From Streptomyces lunaelactis (GTDB lineage: Bacteria > Actinomycetota > Actinomycetes > Streptomycetales > Streptomycetaceae), in contig NZ_CP026304.1 in the NCBI RefSeq assembly GCF_003054555.1, positions 4,712,001-4,776,000 of the forward strand: a DNA stretch of 64,000 nt. Direction: 5' to 3'. The notes below the pieces were generated by a model. It searched no databases and had not been told where the DNA came from. It saw only the letters and a program-made list of their open reading frames with translations. This document shows positions 49,650-61,115 of this stretch, in pieces (positions within the stretch are counted from its first letter, which is position 1; every line of letters starts with the position of its first letter). The translations under genes were made by a program, and so were the position numbers.

Positions 49650-51041
49650 TCATGCCGGACTGTCGCCGCCGTCGTGCGATGCCCCCGCGAGTTGAGCCTT
49701 ACGACGGTGCTCCGCGGCCTTCTCCTCGTAGATCGCCGCCATCCGCAAGTGGTACTCGGGCTTGTCCTGCTCGTAGATGTCGGGGATGCCGTCCTGGTCC
49801 TCGTCGCGCTCCTCGTCATCGACCAGCGCCCGGTACTTGCGCACCCGCAGCTTGAGCAGAATCCCGGAGAACACGGCGGCGATCAGCGAGCCGATGAGCA
49901 CCGAGGCCTTGATCTCGTCGGTCAGTGCCAGGTTGTCGGCGAAGGCGAGTTCGCCGATGAGCAGCGAGACCGTGAAGCCGATGCCGGCGAGCGAGGCGAC
50001 GGCGAAGACGTCCGGCCAGGCCAGGTCGTCATTGAGTTCGGCCTTGGTGAAGCGTGCCGCCAGCCAGGTGCCGCCGAAGATGCCGACGGCCTTGCCGACC
50101 ACCAGACCGAGGACCACACCAAGGGTTTCGGGGGTGGTGAAGACATCGGTGAGCGCGCTGCCGGAGACGGTCACACCTGCCGTGAAGAGCGCGAACAGCG
50201 GTACGGCGAGTCCGGCGGACAGGGGGCGTACGAGGTGCTCGATGTGCTCGCCGGGGGAGTGCTCCTCGCCTTCCTTCTTCGTGCAGCGCAGCATCAGGCC
50301 CATCGCGACACCGGCGACGGTGGCGTGGACGCCGCTGTTGTACATCAGCCCCCAGATGACCAGGGCGAGGGGCACGTATACGTACCAGCCGCGCACGCCC
50401 TTCCTCAGGAGCAGCCAGAAGACGCCGAGCCCGATCACGGCCCCGCCGAGCGCCGCGAAGTTCAGGTCGTTGGTGAAGAAGACCGCGATGATCAGGATCG
50501 CGAAGAGGTCGTCGACGACGGCGAGGGTCAGCAGGAACGCGCGCAGCGCGGACGGCAGAGAGGTGCCGATGACCGCGAGAACGGCGAGCGCGAAGGCGAT
50601 GTCGGTGGCGGTCGGGACTGCCCAGCCGTCGGTGGATCCGCCGCCGATGGTGACGGTCAGGGTGTAGACGAGGGCAGGCACCGCCATGCCGCAGATCGCG
50701 GCGATCACGGGAAGGGCGGCCGCCTTGCGGTCGCGCAGCTCGCCGGCCACCAGCTCGCGCTTGAGCTCGATGCCGGCGACGAAGAAGAAGAGGGCGAGCA
50801 GCCCGTCGGCTGCCCAGTGCTGTATCGAGAGGTCGAGGCCGATGGAGGCGAAGCCTATGTGGAAGTTGCTTACGGTTTCGTAGCTGTCGCGCAGCGGTGT
50901 GTTCGCCCAGATCAGCGCCGCGATCGCGGCCGCCAGGAGGAGTACGCCGCCAACGGTCTCGGCGCGCAGCGCGTCCGCCACGAACGTCCGCTCGGGCAGC
51001 GAAAGGCGTCCGAGGAACTTGCGGGGGGTGGGCGCGGCCAC
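49650..51041 (-). CDS. nhaA: Na+/H+ antiporter NhaA
   Basis: 463-aa electrogenic antiporter. Key acidic residues are visible in VPTATDIAFALAVLAVIG and in the Asp pair LAVVDDLFAILIIAVFF that binds Na+. Other hallmarks are LLALFFFVAGIELKRELV and SGVHATVAGVAMGL. A ~75-residue charged C-terminal tail follows helix 12. GTG at 51041 was chosen, giving VAAPTPRKFLGRLSLPE. It pumps Na+ out for pH and salt balance. Its stop is 41 bp before the DUF1469 gene. Confidence 0.95.
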   Translation of the reverse strand: MAAPTPRKFLGRLSLPERTFVADALRAETVGGVLLLAAAIAALIWANTPLRDSYETVSNFHIGFASIGLDLSIQHWAADGLLALFFFVAGIELKRELVAGELRDRKAAALPVIAAICGMAVPALVYTLTVTIGGGSTDGWAVPTATDIAFALAVLAVIGTSLPSALRAFLLTLAVVDDLFAILIIAVFFTNDLNFAALGGAVIGLGVFWLLLRKGVRGWYVYVPLALVIWGLMYNSGVHATVAGVAMGLMLRCTKKEGEEHSPGEHIEHLVRPLSAGLAVPLFALFTAGVTVSGSALTDVFTTPETLGVVLGLVVGKAVGIFGGTWLAARFTKAELNDDLAWPDVFAVASLAGIGFTVSLLIGELAFADNLALTDEIKASVLIGSLIAAVFSGILLKLRVRKYRALVDDEERDEDQDGIPDIYEQDKPEYHLRMAAIYEEKAAEHRRKAQLAGASHDGGDSPA

Positions 51042-51189
51042 GTCGGGGGACCTCCGGTCGGGTAGGCACGGCAAAACACATGCCGACCAGACTTCCCGGC
51101 GCACCTTTTCTTGTTGCGTCATTGACGCGGTCTTTAGTCTACCTAAGTGCGCGAGGGCGTATCCGGTGAGCCTCACTTTAGGTGCAGGA

Positions 51190-51221
51190 GGGGCACCCGG
51201 CTCGCTGTCGCCGGGTGCCCC
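51190..51221. terminator. Terminator after acs
   Basis: GGGGCACCCGG (51190-51200) pairs with CCGGGTGCCCC (51211-51221), with a 10-nt loop. It lies about 50 bp past the acs stop on the minus strand and 150 bp before the nhaA start. Confidence 0.75.
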
Positions 51222-51271
51222 TGTTACCTGCTTCAACCTGCCAAGACGTGGTTCTACCTGCGGATACCCGC

Positions 51272-53227
<1,956 letters not shown>

Positions 53228-53431
53228 GACATCTCCCTTTCCCAGGGCGTCCTATATGCCTATGTGTCCCAGGCCATAGCTCATCAGCCAGCGGGCCGGG
53301 TGACAAGAGCTGGCCGAAAATTGGTTTAGACCTATGGGTGCCCCTCTTCCCCGGGCGGTGGGAAAGAGGGGCCACACGTTCTCACGGACGGGGCATGGCT
53401 GTGGTTCAGCCACGTGGTTCGGGCGAGTGGT

Positions 53432-55819
53432 TCAGGCGCGCGACTTCACCAGCGCCGAGGGTGCGGGCGCGACCCGGTCGAAGACCGCGTCGATCTCGTG
53501 CTCGTCGCTGCTGGCGAGCAGATACGCCTGGGCCTCGCCGACATGGAAGTACATGCCGTGCAGCTCCAGCGTGCCCTCGGCGAGCCGCCGGGCCACCGCC
53601 TCATGGGCGCGCAGATGCTCCAACTGCTGGACCACGTTGGTCAGACACAGCTGCTCGACCGCGTCGGTGGGCAGCCGCCCGGAGATCCTGGCCCAGGAAC
53701 GGTGCCGGCTCTTCATCCGCTCCATGCTCGGCAGCCCGTGCCGCAGCCAGCGCCGCAACGGGGTCTGGGCGCCCCCGGGCGGAGCGTTCAGCAGGGCCTG
53801 CATCGCACCGCACCCGGAATGCCCGCAGATGGTGATCGAGTCCACCGCCAGCACATCGACGGCGTACTCGATCGCGGCCGCCACCGAGTCGTCGCTGCTC
53901 TCCGCGCCGGGCAGGGGCACCAGATTGCCCACATTCCGTACGGTGAACAGATCACCCGGACCGCTGGCCGTGATCATGCTGGTGACCAGGCGGGAGTCGG
54001 CGCAGGTGAGGAAGAGCTGCGAGGGCCGCTGCCCCTCGCGCGCCAGCCGCGCCAGCTCGTCGCGCACCAGCGGAGCCGTATTGCGCTGGAACGAGCGCAG
54101 CCCGCTGGCCAGTTGATGCGTATCGGCACGCGGGGGCCGATCGTCGCAGTGGTGGTTGCGCCAGGGTGTCCAGGGGCGGCAGCAGCCGTGCGTCTCGGAG
54201 GCGGGCTCGCTGATCCGCCCCCCCGCCCGGCCGGTGAACTCCACCGTCCCGCCCTGCCCGACATGCGAGGCCTGCCAGTCGTGCAGCGCCTCGTAGGCGG
54301 CATGGTCCATGAACGAGCCGTCCAACTCGACGACACAGTCGGCCCCCTGGGGCACCTGCCCCAGTATCCGGCTCAGCCGGGGCACGGCGAGGAAGGTCAA
54401 CTGGCCGCGCGCCCGCACCCGGTGAACCCCCTCCTGCTCGTCCGCGATGATCCGCGTCCTGGTCAGCCGGTGCAGCGCGACGGCGACGGCCACCCCGATC
54501 CCGATCACCACTCCTTCCAGTACGCCGGTGGCAACGACCGAGGCCAGCGTCGCCGCATACACCAGCATTTCGCGGTTCCGCCGCACGCTGCGCAGATGCG
54601 TGATGCTGACCATCTGGATGCCCACGACCATCACCAGCGCGGCGAGGGAGGCCAGCGGGATCAGATCGAGCACGGGCACCAGCAGCAGCGCGGCGACCGC
54701 GATCCACAGCCCGTGCAGCATCGTGGCGTTGCGGCTCACACCGCCGGCGGACACATTGGCGGCGCTGCGTACGGCGACCCCGGTGACGGGCAGCCCGCCG
54801 AGCGCTCCGGAGACGACGTTCGCCGCCCCCTGCCCGGCCAGCTCCCGGTCGAGGTGAGCGCGCGGAATGTGGACGTCCGGCTCCTTGCGGCCAGCCACCA
54901 GCTTGTCGACGGCGACCGCCGACAGCAGCGACTCCACGCTGCCCACCAGGGTGATGGTGAGCACGGCGGCGAGGATGCCGAGCGCCGGCCCCTGGGGCAG
55001 CTCGGGCAGCGCGTGGCTGCTCCAGGACGGCAGATCGACGCGCGGCAGGCTCAGCCCGGCGAGGACGGCGAAGACGGTGGCGCCTGCCACCGCCGCGAGC
55101 GCGGCCGGGACCGTTCGTACGATCCGGCCCGCACGCCCCGGAATCCGCGGCCACAGCAGCAGTACGGCAACGGTCAGGACGCTGGCCGAGAGCGCGGCGG
55201 TATGCAGATCGGCCAACTGGGCAGGAAGAGCGCGGACGTTGTCGACGGCCGAGCTCTGCGGCGTGCCGCCGAGAACAATATGGAGTTGGGCGAGGGCGAT
55301 CGTGACGCCGATACCGGCCAGCATGCCGTGCACGATCGCCGGGCTGACGGCGAGAGCCGAGCGGGCCACCCGCAGGGCGGCCAGCCCGAGTTGGGCGAGT
55401 CCGGCGACGACGGTGATGGCGCAGGTGGTACGCCAGCCGTACCGCTGGATCAGATCGGCGGTGACGACGGTCAGTCCGGCCGCGGGGCCGCTGACCTGCA
55501 GCGGCGACCCGCCGAGCCGGCCGGCGACGATACCGCCGACGGCGGCGGCCACCAGTCCGGCCTGGAGTGGTGCGCCGGTGGCGAGCGCGATGCCGAGGGA
55601 GAGCGGCAGCGCGATCAGGAACACGGAGATCGAGGCGGAGAAGTCGGCGCCCGCGATGCGGAAGCGACGTCGACCGCCATCGCCGCCGTCGGGCGATGGT
55701 GGACTGTGCGGGCGCTGGAAGCGCGAGGTGAGGGATACGCGGGACTTGTTGCTCTTGGTCTTGTTGCTCTTGGTCTTGCGAGAAGGGTCGTCGGTGCGAG
55801 TGGGGACGCAGGCAGACAT
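53432..55819 (-). CDS. SulP transporter fused to beta-carbonic anhydrase
   Basis: 795 aa. Residues ~45-430 are a SulP anion transporter (FSASISVFLIALPLSLGIAL, GGSPLQVSGPAAGLTVV, GSVESLLSAVAVDKLV). A STAS-like stretch follows (GADCVVELDGSFMDHAAYEA). The C-terminal ~220 residues are a beta-carbonic anhydrase with zinc ligands in CADSRL and HSGCGAM. Fusions of this kind are thought to carry bicarbonate, with hydration at the membrane. The N-terminal tail contains a duplicated TKSNK from a 15-bp DNA repeat (about 55745-55778). ATG at 55819 with GGAGGAG upstream. Confidence 0.93.
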   Translation of the reverse strand: MSACVPTRTDDPSRKTKSNKTKSNKSRVSLTSRFQRPHSPPSPDGGDGGRRRFRIAGADFSASISVFLIALPLSLGIALATGAPLQAGLVAAAVGGIVAGRLGGSPLQVSGPAAGLTVVTADLIQRYGWRTTCAITVVAGLAQLGLAALRVARSALAVSPAIVHGMLAGIGVTIALAQLHIVLGGTPQSSAVDNVRALPAQLADLHTAALSASVLTVAVLLLWPRIPGRAGRIVRTVPAALAAVAGATVFAVLAGLSLPRVDLPSWSSHALPELPQGPALGILAAVLTITLVGSVESLLSAVAVDKLVAGRKEPDVHIPRAHLDRELAGQGAANVVSGALGGLPVTGVAVRSAANVSAGGVSRNATMLHGLWIAVAALLLVPVLDLIPLASLAALVMVVGIQMVSITHLRSVRRNREMLVYAATLASVVATGVLEGVVIGIGVAVAVALHRLTRTRIIADEQEGVHRVRARGQLTFLAVPRLSRILGQVPQGADCVVELDGSFMDHAAYEALHDWQASHVGQGGTVEFTGRAGGRISEPASETHGCCRPWTPWRNHHCDDRPPRADTHQLASGLRSFQRNTAPLVRDELARLAREGQRPSQLFLTCADSRLVTSMITASGPGDLFTVRNVGNLVPLPGAESSDDSVAAAIEYAVDVLAVDSITICGHSGCGAMQALLNAPPGGAQTPLRRWLRHGLPSMERMKSRHRSWARISGRLPTDAVEQLCLTNVVQQLEHLRAHEAVARRLAEGTLELHGMYFHVGEAQAYLLASSDEHEIDAVFDRVAPAPSALVKSRA

Positions 55820-56112
55820 GGTTCCCGTCTCCTCCGGGGCAGCGCGGTCGCGGAATGGGGGACGCGGCCGTGGGTCACGGCGTGCAGTGGCGGGATTCTC
55901 AACTCTCAGTAAATGGATCGTAATGCAGAGTAAAGAGTCTGGCATGATTTTCGGGGCAAATGGGGCAGTTCTTCACTCGATCCGGTGATCAGTGATGTGA
56001 ATGCGGCCCCGTCGCGCCACCCCCTCTCCACCGCGATGCGAGTTTGTCGGCGCCATGAGTAATTCGTCGTACAGGCATATAGGCAGAAAATCATAGGAAA
56101 GTGGGTGGGTGA

Positions 56113-57390
56113 ATGAAGGCCGCCACGAAGAGAATCGCCGTCGGCGCAGTTGCCACGGCGCTGATCGCGGGGCTAGCCGGCTGCACCGGCTCGGAGGCCC
56201 CGCGCACCCCGGCCACCCACGAGGAGGGTGCACCCGGAGCGAAGAAGGGCGCCGCGGCCCCCAAGAGCGCGGTACGTCTCATTGGCGACGGCTCCACAGC
56301 GTTCACCGGAGTCCAGCCGGGACTGCTCAAACCGGAGCGACTGAAGCCCGGTCAGCAGCCGCCGCAGTTCGTGGTGTTCTCGTGGGACGGAGCCGGGGAG
56401 GACAGCCAGAAGCTCTTCTCCCACTTCCGCAACGTCGCCAGGAAGTACGACGCGACGATGACCTTCTTCCTCAGCGGCGTCTATCTGCTCCCCGAGGAGA
56501 AGGCGACCATGTACGACCCGCCGCAGCACTCGGCCGGGCGTTCCGACATCGGCTTCAACGACACGCAGGGCATCAAGGACACCGTGCGGGAACTGCGCGC
56601 CGCCTGGCAGGAGGGCAATGAGGTGGGCACTCACTTCAACGGCCACTTCTGCGGCAAGGCGGGAGGGGTGGGCAAGTGGTCCGTCGCCGAGTGGAAGAGC
56701 GAGATCTCCCAGGCCAAGTCCTTTGTGAAGAACTGGAAGACGAATGCGGGCCTGGAGGCCGAGCAGCCGCTGCCCTTCAACTACGACACGGAGCTCATCG
56801 GCGCCCGCACCCCCTGCCTGGAGGGCCGCACGAACTTCGTGCGTGCCGCGAGCGAGCTGGGCTTCCGCTACGACACCAGCGGCGTCAACGACCAGATCTG
56901 GCCCAAGAAGGACCTCGGTCTGTGGGACCTGTCACTGCAGATGGTCCCCGTCCCGGGCCGCGCCTTCGAGACGCTCTCCATGGACTACAACTTCATGGTC
57001 AACCAGTCCGGGACGGTCAAGGGTGACCCGTCGCAGCACGCGTACTGGGGCAACCAGATGCGGGACGGTCTGGTGCGGGCATTCAACCGCGCGTACAAGG
57101 GCAACCGTGCCCCGCTGATCATCGGTAACCACTTCGAGTCCTGGAACGGCGGCACGTACATGCGCGCCATCGAGGAGACGATCGCGACGGTCTGTGTGAA
57201 GCGCGATGTGAAGTGCGTGTCCTTCCGTCAGCTCGCCGACTGGCTGGACGCGCAGGACCCGGATGTCCTGGAGAGGATGCGCGCCCTGAAGGTCGGTCAG
57301 GCCCCGGCGGACGGCTGGGAGGCGTACCTCGCTACCCAGCCGGAGGCCGCGGCCCCGCCGCCCGCGGTCAAGCGGGCCCAGCAGCGCTGA
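56113..57390 (+). CDS. Polysaccharide deacetylase-like lipoprotein
   Basis: 425 aa. The lipoprotein signal (RIAVGAVATALIAGLAGC) places lipidated Cys24. The body has the NodB-type barrel start QFVVFSWDGAGED, then TMTFFLSGVYLLPEEK, GNEVGTHFNGHFCG (His-x3-His of the metal site) and ARTPCLEGR. The catalytic first Asp is WDGAGED rather than the usual TFDDG, so the active site is unusual. It probably acts on cell-wall or extracellular glycan, but catalysis is not assured. The ATG lies 10 nt after an A/G-rich AGGAAAG sequence. Confidence 0.85.
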   Translation: MKAATKRIAVGAVATALIAGLAGCTGSEAPRTPATHEEGAPGAKKGAAAPKSAVRLIGDGSTAFTGVQPGLLKPERLKPGQQPPQFVVFSWDGAGEDSQKLFSHFRNVARKYDATMTFFLSGVYLLPEEKATMYDPPQHSAGRSDIGFNDTQGIKDTVRELRAAWQEGNEVGTHFNGHFCGKAGGVGKWSVAEWKSEISQAKSFVKNWKTNAGLEAEQPLPFNYDTELIGARTPCLEGRTNFVRAASELGFRYDTSGVNDQIWPKKDLGLWDLSLQMVPVPGRAFETLSMDYNFMVNQSGTVKGDPSQHAYWGNQMRDGLVRAFNRAYKGNRAPLIIGNHFESWNGGTYMRAIEETIATVCVKRDVKCVSFRQLADWLDAQDPDVLERMRALKVGQAPADGWEAYLATQPEAAAPPPAVKRAQQR

Positions 57391-57530
57391 CTTCGGACAT
57401 ACGCCCACCCGGTTCGAAGCCGGGGCAGATTCCTCTTTCTGCGCCCCTCGCGCCACTCGGCGCCGGGGCGCCTCCCGGGCTTCGGGCCGCAGCGCCGGGC
57501 TCCGCCCGTCGGCCCGGGGGCGCCGCGTCC

Positions 57531-58523
57531 TCAGCTGTGCTGCGGAACCGCCGAACGCTCACCCAGCACGAAGCCGGGGTCGACCTGTGCGGCCAGGTCG
57601 GCGCCGGTCTTCGCGTTGCCCCAACTCTCCGCGTTCTTCAGGTGGAAGTGCACCATCTGGCGCGTGTAGCGCTCCCAGTCGCGGTTCTCGTACGAGTCCT
57701 CCGCGGCGTTCTGCAGTGCCTGCAGCGACATGCGGTTGTCCGCCTCCAACAGCTCGAACCGCGGCGACCGGCCCTTCTCCATCACCCGTACCCACTCCGA
57801 GTGCCCAACGGTGACGAGCAGGTCTTCGCCCACCTCCTCGCGCAGGAAGTCCAGATCCTCCTGGCCCTGCACCTTGTTGCCGACGACCTTCAGCGCGACG
57901 CCGAAATCCCGTGCGTACTCCTTGTACTGGCGGTAGACGGAGACCCCCTTCCGCGTCGGCTCGGCCACCAGGAACGTCATGTCGAAGCGGGTGAACATCC
58001 CGGAGGCGAAGGAGTCCGAGCCGGCCGTCATGTCGACGACCACATACTCGTCCGGGCCGTCGACCAGGTGGTTGAGGCAGAGCTCGACCGCGCCGATCTT
58101 GGAGTGGTAGCAGGACACCCCGAGATCGGACTCGGTGAAGGGCCCCGTCGCCATCAGCCGGATGTCCCCGTCGTCGAGGTGGACAGTACGGGCGCAGGCC
58201 TCGTAGACCGGGTTGTCCTCGTGGACACGCAGCAGCCGCGAGCCCTCGCCCGGGGGCGTCGTCTTGATCATCGTCTCGGCGGAGGCGATCCGGGGGTTGG
58301 AGCCCCGCAGATAGTCCTTGATCAGCGGCAGGTGCGCCCCCATCGGGGGCAGTGCGGCGGCCTCCGTCTCGTCGAGACCGAGTGCGGCCCCAAGATGCTG
58401 GTTGATGTCGGCGTCCACCGCGACGACGGGGGCCTCATTGGCGGCAAGGTGGCGGATGAAGAGCGAGGACAGCGTCGTCTTGCCGCTGCCGCCCTTCCCT
58501 ACGAAAGCGATCTTCATGTTCAC
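57531..58523 (-). CDS. CooC/MinD-type ATP-binding protein
   Basis: 330 aa. It begins with the deviant Walker A KIAFVGKGGSGKTTLSSLF, and has VVAVDADINQHLGAALGL and the switch YVVVDMTAGSDSFASGMF. CooC-type ATPases insert nickel into CO dehydrogenase; related proteins do other maturation or positioning tasks. No nickel enzyme is nearby. Start GTG at 58523 or ATG at 58517 cannot be separated; no ribosome binding site is seen. It is divergent from the Fic-like gene with under 100 bp between. Confidence 0.85.
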   Translation of the reverse strand: MNMKIAFVGKGGSGKTTLSSLFIRHLAANEAPVVAVDADINQHLGAALGLDETEAAALPPMGAHLPLIKDYLRGSNPRIASAETMIKTTPPGEGSRLLRVHEDNPVYEACARTVHLDDGDIRLMATGPFTESDLGVSCYHSKIGAVELCLNHLVDGPDEYVVVDMTAGSDSFASGMFTRFDMTFLVAEPTRKGVSVYRQYKEYARDFGVALKVVGNKVQGQEDLDFLREEVGEDLLVTVGHSEWVRVMEKGRSPRFELLEADNRMSLQALQNAAEDSYENRDWERYTRQMVHFHLKNAESWGNAKTGADLAAQVDPGFVLGERSAVPQHS

Positions 58524-58605
58524 CTAGAGTAGTGCCACGATCGCATGGTGTGGTCAAGATGCGTGAAGAAGACCACTCCAAGGTGGGGCGTGCGCCAGGG
58601 GCGCG

Positions 58606-58619
58606 TAGCCTCGCTACCT
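58606..58619 (+). promoter_or_regulatory. -10 element for a leaderless Fic-like gene
   Basis: TAGCCT at 58606-58611 lies 8 bp before the ATG at 58620, and no Shine-Dalgarno sequence intervenes. Confidence 0.45.
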
Positions 58620-59450
58620 ATGAGTACGCATGCCTCGTCGGTCGACCCCCTCGCCACTCTCGGCGCCCTGCCGGGCGTCGCCGACTCCGTGGACTCCGTA
58701 CGCAAAGCTGTCGACCGGGTCTACGGCCACCGGGTCATGCGGCGCCGCAGCAACGAGGTCACCTCGGAGGCGGCGCTGCGCGGAGCGCGCGGTTCCGCCG
58801 CGCTGTCCGGGGCCGACTGGGCCCTGGAAGAGGTCCGCAGGCGCACTGACTTCGGCGTCGAGGCCGAGGCACGGACGGTCGGCGCGGCGCTGCGGCTGAC
58901 CGCCGAGGCCGGTCAACTGCTGTCCATCTGGCGGCAGTCGCCGCTGAGGGTGCTGGCCAGGCTGCATCTGGTCGCGGCCGGCGGCGTCGGCGAGGACGAG
59001 GCGGTGGGCCGGCCGCGCCTGGCCGGCGAAGCGGTCGACGAGCCGCTGATCGAGGCGCCGCTGCCGGACGCGAACGAGGTGACCGGCCGGCTGGACGGGC
59101 TGGCGGAGCTGATCATCACGGGCAGTTCCGCACCGGCCCTGGTGACGGCCGCCGTGGTGCACGGCGAGCTGCTCGCGCTGCGTCCCTTCGGTTCGTACAA
59201 CGGCCTGGTCGCGCGGACGGCCGAGCGCATCGTGCTGATCGGCAGCGGGCTCGATCCGAAGGCCATCTGCCCGGCGGAGGTCGGCCACGCCGAGCAGGGC
59301 AGAGCTGCCTATGCCGCGGCCTTCGAGGGCTATCTCTCGGGGACGCCGGACGGCATGGCCGCCTGGATGGCGCACTGCGGGCGCGCGGTGGAGCTGGGGG
59401 TCAGGGAGTCGACCGCCGTGTGTGAGGCGTTGCAGCGCGGCGCTGCCTGA
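58620..59450 (+). CDS. Fic/DOC-like protein with degenerate motif
   Basis: 276 aa, helical. The segment VHGELLALRPFGSYNGLVAR aligns with the Fic core, HPFx(D/E)GNGRxxR, but the catalytic His is Arg, the acidic residue is Ser-Tyr and the GNGR becomes NGLVAR. AMP transfer as in Fic is therefore unlikely. Flanking helices (AAFEGYLSGTPDGMAAWMAH) resemble the domain's end. It may be a binding protein or an inactive member conserved in Streptomyces beside the CooC-like gene. The ATG gives MSTHASSVDPLATLGAL. Confidence 0.75.
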   Translation: MSTHASSVDPLATLGALPGVADSVDSVRKAVDRVYGHRVMRRRSNEVTSEAALRGARGSAALSGADWALEEVRRRTDFGVEAEARTVGAALRLTAEAGQLLSIWRQSPLRVLARLHLVAAGGVGEDEAVGRPRLAGEAVDEPLIEAPLPDANEVTGRLDGLAELIITGSSAPALVTAAVVHGELLALRPFGSYNGLVARTAERIVLIGSGLDPKAICPAEVGHAEQGRAAYAAAFEGYLSGTPDGMAAWMAHCGRAVELGVRESTAVCEALQRGAA

Positions 59451-59787
59451 ACTGCACCTGAAAAAGTCCCTGAACAGGGTTGCGGCGGTACCAATGGGTG
59501 GTACCGCCGCTGGCACGTCCACCGAATTACCAAGCGTCCTCGAATGTTGCCCATCAGGTCGGGAACTTCTTGCCCGTCACCTGGTGCGGCTGGCCCGTAA
59601 TCGACGGGTCGACGTCGCGTGGGTTCTCAGTTTTCATGCTTCGGTCCGTGGGCCTTCATGCGTTAAAGGTGATCCTCTCGGATGTCCTTGGTCTCGCGGG
59701 CCGTTGACTCATTTGTACTCCAGCTCGAGGGCAAGCGGTAGCCCTTGCTGCACTTCTTTACTTTTAGGTTCAAATACGGAGGAATTT
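59451..59787. other. Gene-free stretch with hairpin
   Basis: About 340 bp without a supported gene between convergent genes. GCGGCGGTACC (59482-59492) pairs with GGTACCGCCGC (59500-59510) and is a likely terminator for the Fic-like gene. The rest is lower in GC than the neighbours (for example 59740-59790) and shows no coding signal. Confidence 0.55.
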
Positions 59788-60636
59788 CTATACGGCGGTG
59801 GCCTGAGCCGCGGCAGTGCGCCGCCGGCTCGCGTACCAGACCAGTCCGGCCGTCGCGGCAGCCGCACCCACCGCGGCCGCCGCGACCAGGGCGGGGCGCG
59901 GTGGCATGGAGAGCGCGGGGAGCCGCTGCTTCAGCCGGACCGGGCGATTGAAGACGAGAATCGGCCAGCCGCGCGTGGTCGCCTCGCGTCGCAGTGCGCG
60001 GTCCGGGTTCACGGCGTACGGATGGCCGACAGACGCCAGCATCGGGACATCGGTGGCCGAGTCGCTGTAGGCATAGCAGCGAGCCAGGTCGTACCCCTCG
60101 GATGCGGCGAGCTCCTTGATCGCTTCCGCTTTGGTCCGCCCGTACGCGTAGTACTCCACCTCGCCCGTGAAGCAGCCGTCCTCGCCCACCACCATGCGTG
60201 TGGCCACCACCCGGTCCGCGCCGAGCAGCTCGCCGATCGGCTCGACGACCTCCGCGCCGGAGGTGGAGACGATGACGACGTCCCGGCCGGCGGTGTGGTG
60301 CTCCTCGATCAGCGACGCGGCCTCGTCGTAGATGATCGGGTCGATCAGGTCATGGAGCGTCTCGGCGACGATCTCCTTGACCTGCTGGACGTTCCAGCCT
60401 TTGCAGAGCGCGGAGAGGTACTCCCGCATCCGCTCCATCTGGTCGTGGTCGGCACCGCCCGCGAGAAAAACGAACTGGGCATAGGCGGTCCGTAGTACGG
60501 CGCGCCGGTTGATCAGCCCGCCTTGGTAGAAGGACTTGCTGAAGGTCAGAGTCGAAGACTTCGCAATGACCGTCTTGTCCAGGTCGAAGAAGGCAGCTGT
60601 GCGCGGCAAGGAGTGGTTTTCCACGAGCCCGAGCAT
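59788..60636 (-). CDS. HAD-IB family phosphatase with C-terminal membrane anchor
   Basis: 282 aa. The HAD motif I is FFDLDKTVI (two Asp), motif II is VIVSTSG, and motif III/IV is CYAYSDSATDVPML. Family IB members include phosphoserine phosphatase-like and lipid phosphatases. The last ~40 residues hold one membrane helix (ALVAAAAVGAAAATAGLVWY) and a basic tail, so it is membrane tethered with the enzyme in the cytoplasm. This architecture recurs in actinobacteria near septum genes, but the substrate is unknown. ATG at 60636. Confidence 0.9.
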   Translation of the reverse strand: MLGLVENHSLPRTAAFFDLDKTVIAKSSTLTFSKSFYQGGLINRRAVLRTAYAQFVFLAGGADHDQMERMREYLSALCKGWNVQQVKEIVAETLHDLIDPIIYDEAASLIEEHHTAGRDVVIVSTSGAEVVEPIGELLGADRVVATRMVVGEDGCFTGEVEYYAYGRTKAEAIKELAASEGYDLARCYAYSDSATDVPMLASVGHPYAVNPDRALRREATTRGWPILVFNRPVRLKQRLPALSMPPRPALVAAAAVGAAAATAGLVWYASRRRTAAAQATAV

Positions 60637-61115
60637 AGGTGCCCGCCATTCGGCGTACGCGGGGGCGTGTGGGTTTGCCTGAGAAGGCTCTCGGGTACAC
60701 CATGGAAGTCACGGATCGTTCGCGACCGTGCTAACCCGGTCCGGCTCCTCCCCCCCCGAGTCGGCCGGAGAGACGACCCCCGCTCTCCCCCCCGGCGGGG
60801 GTCGTCGCATGTCCGGACGCGTTTTCGTCCCTCTTCTGCGATCGACTCCGATCGTTTTCTCCTTCTGTCGGCTGTGTCGACGCCAGCCTCTGACTCCTCA
60901 GAGCCGTCACCGTGCGTAGCGGTTGTGCTGCTCTCCGAGAGTCACCGGTATGGGCTACCGGGATATTCACAAGTGGCTAGTTGTCCACAGCTTTTCAGCA
61001 AGATCCACACGATTTTCCGGTGCGATGCACGGTGATTCCGCCCGCGTAGTTCGCGGACAGAAGGAATCGCAGATCTCGGCGTGAAGCGAGATCGAAGTGA
61101 GAGGGGGTGGAGATT
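60637..61115. promoter_or_regulatory. Upstream region of the Tad pilus operon
   Basis: 479 bp without a gene. It holds a hairpin of perfect 12-bp arms (GACGACCCCCGC at 60771-60782, complement at 60795-60806) and a consensus Streptomyces DnaA box (60981-60989). The last ~100 bp before the operon start are the lowest in GC and probably contain the promoter. A GAGGGGG ribosome binding site lies at 61101-61107. Confidence 0.5.
60981..60989 (+). promoter_or_regulatory. DnaA box (TTGTCCACA)
   Basis: TTGTCCACA matches the preferred Streptomyces DnaA box exactly. A weaker match, GATCCACA, lies about 20 bp downstream. A single box away from oriC could titrate DnaA or link the downstream operon to replication; it may also be chance. 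Confidence 0.45.

Noticed and set aside
59311..60495. A 394-codon plus-strand frame across the end of the Fic-like gene and the HAD gene
   Set aside because: It spans a non-coding gap and runs antisense to a clear HAD phosphatase, with no recognisable domain.
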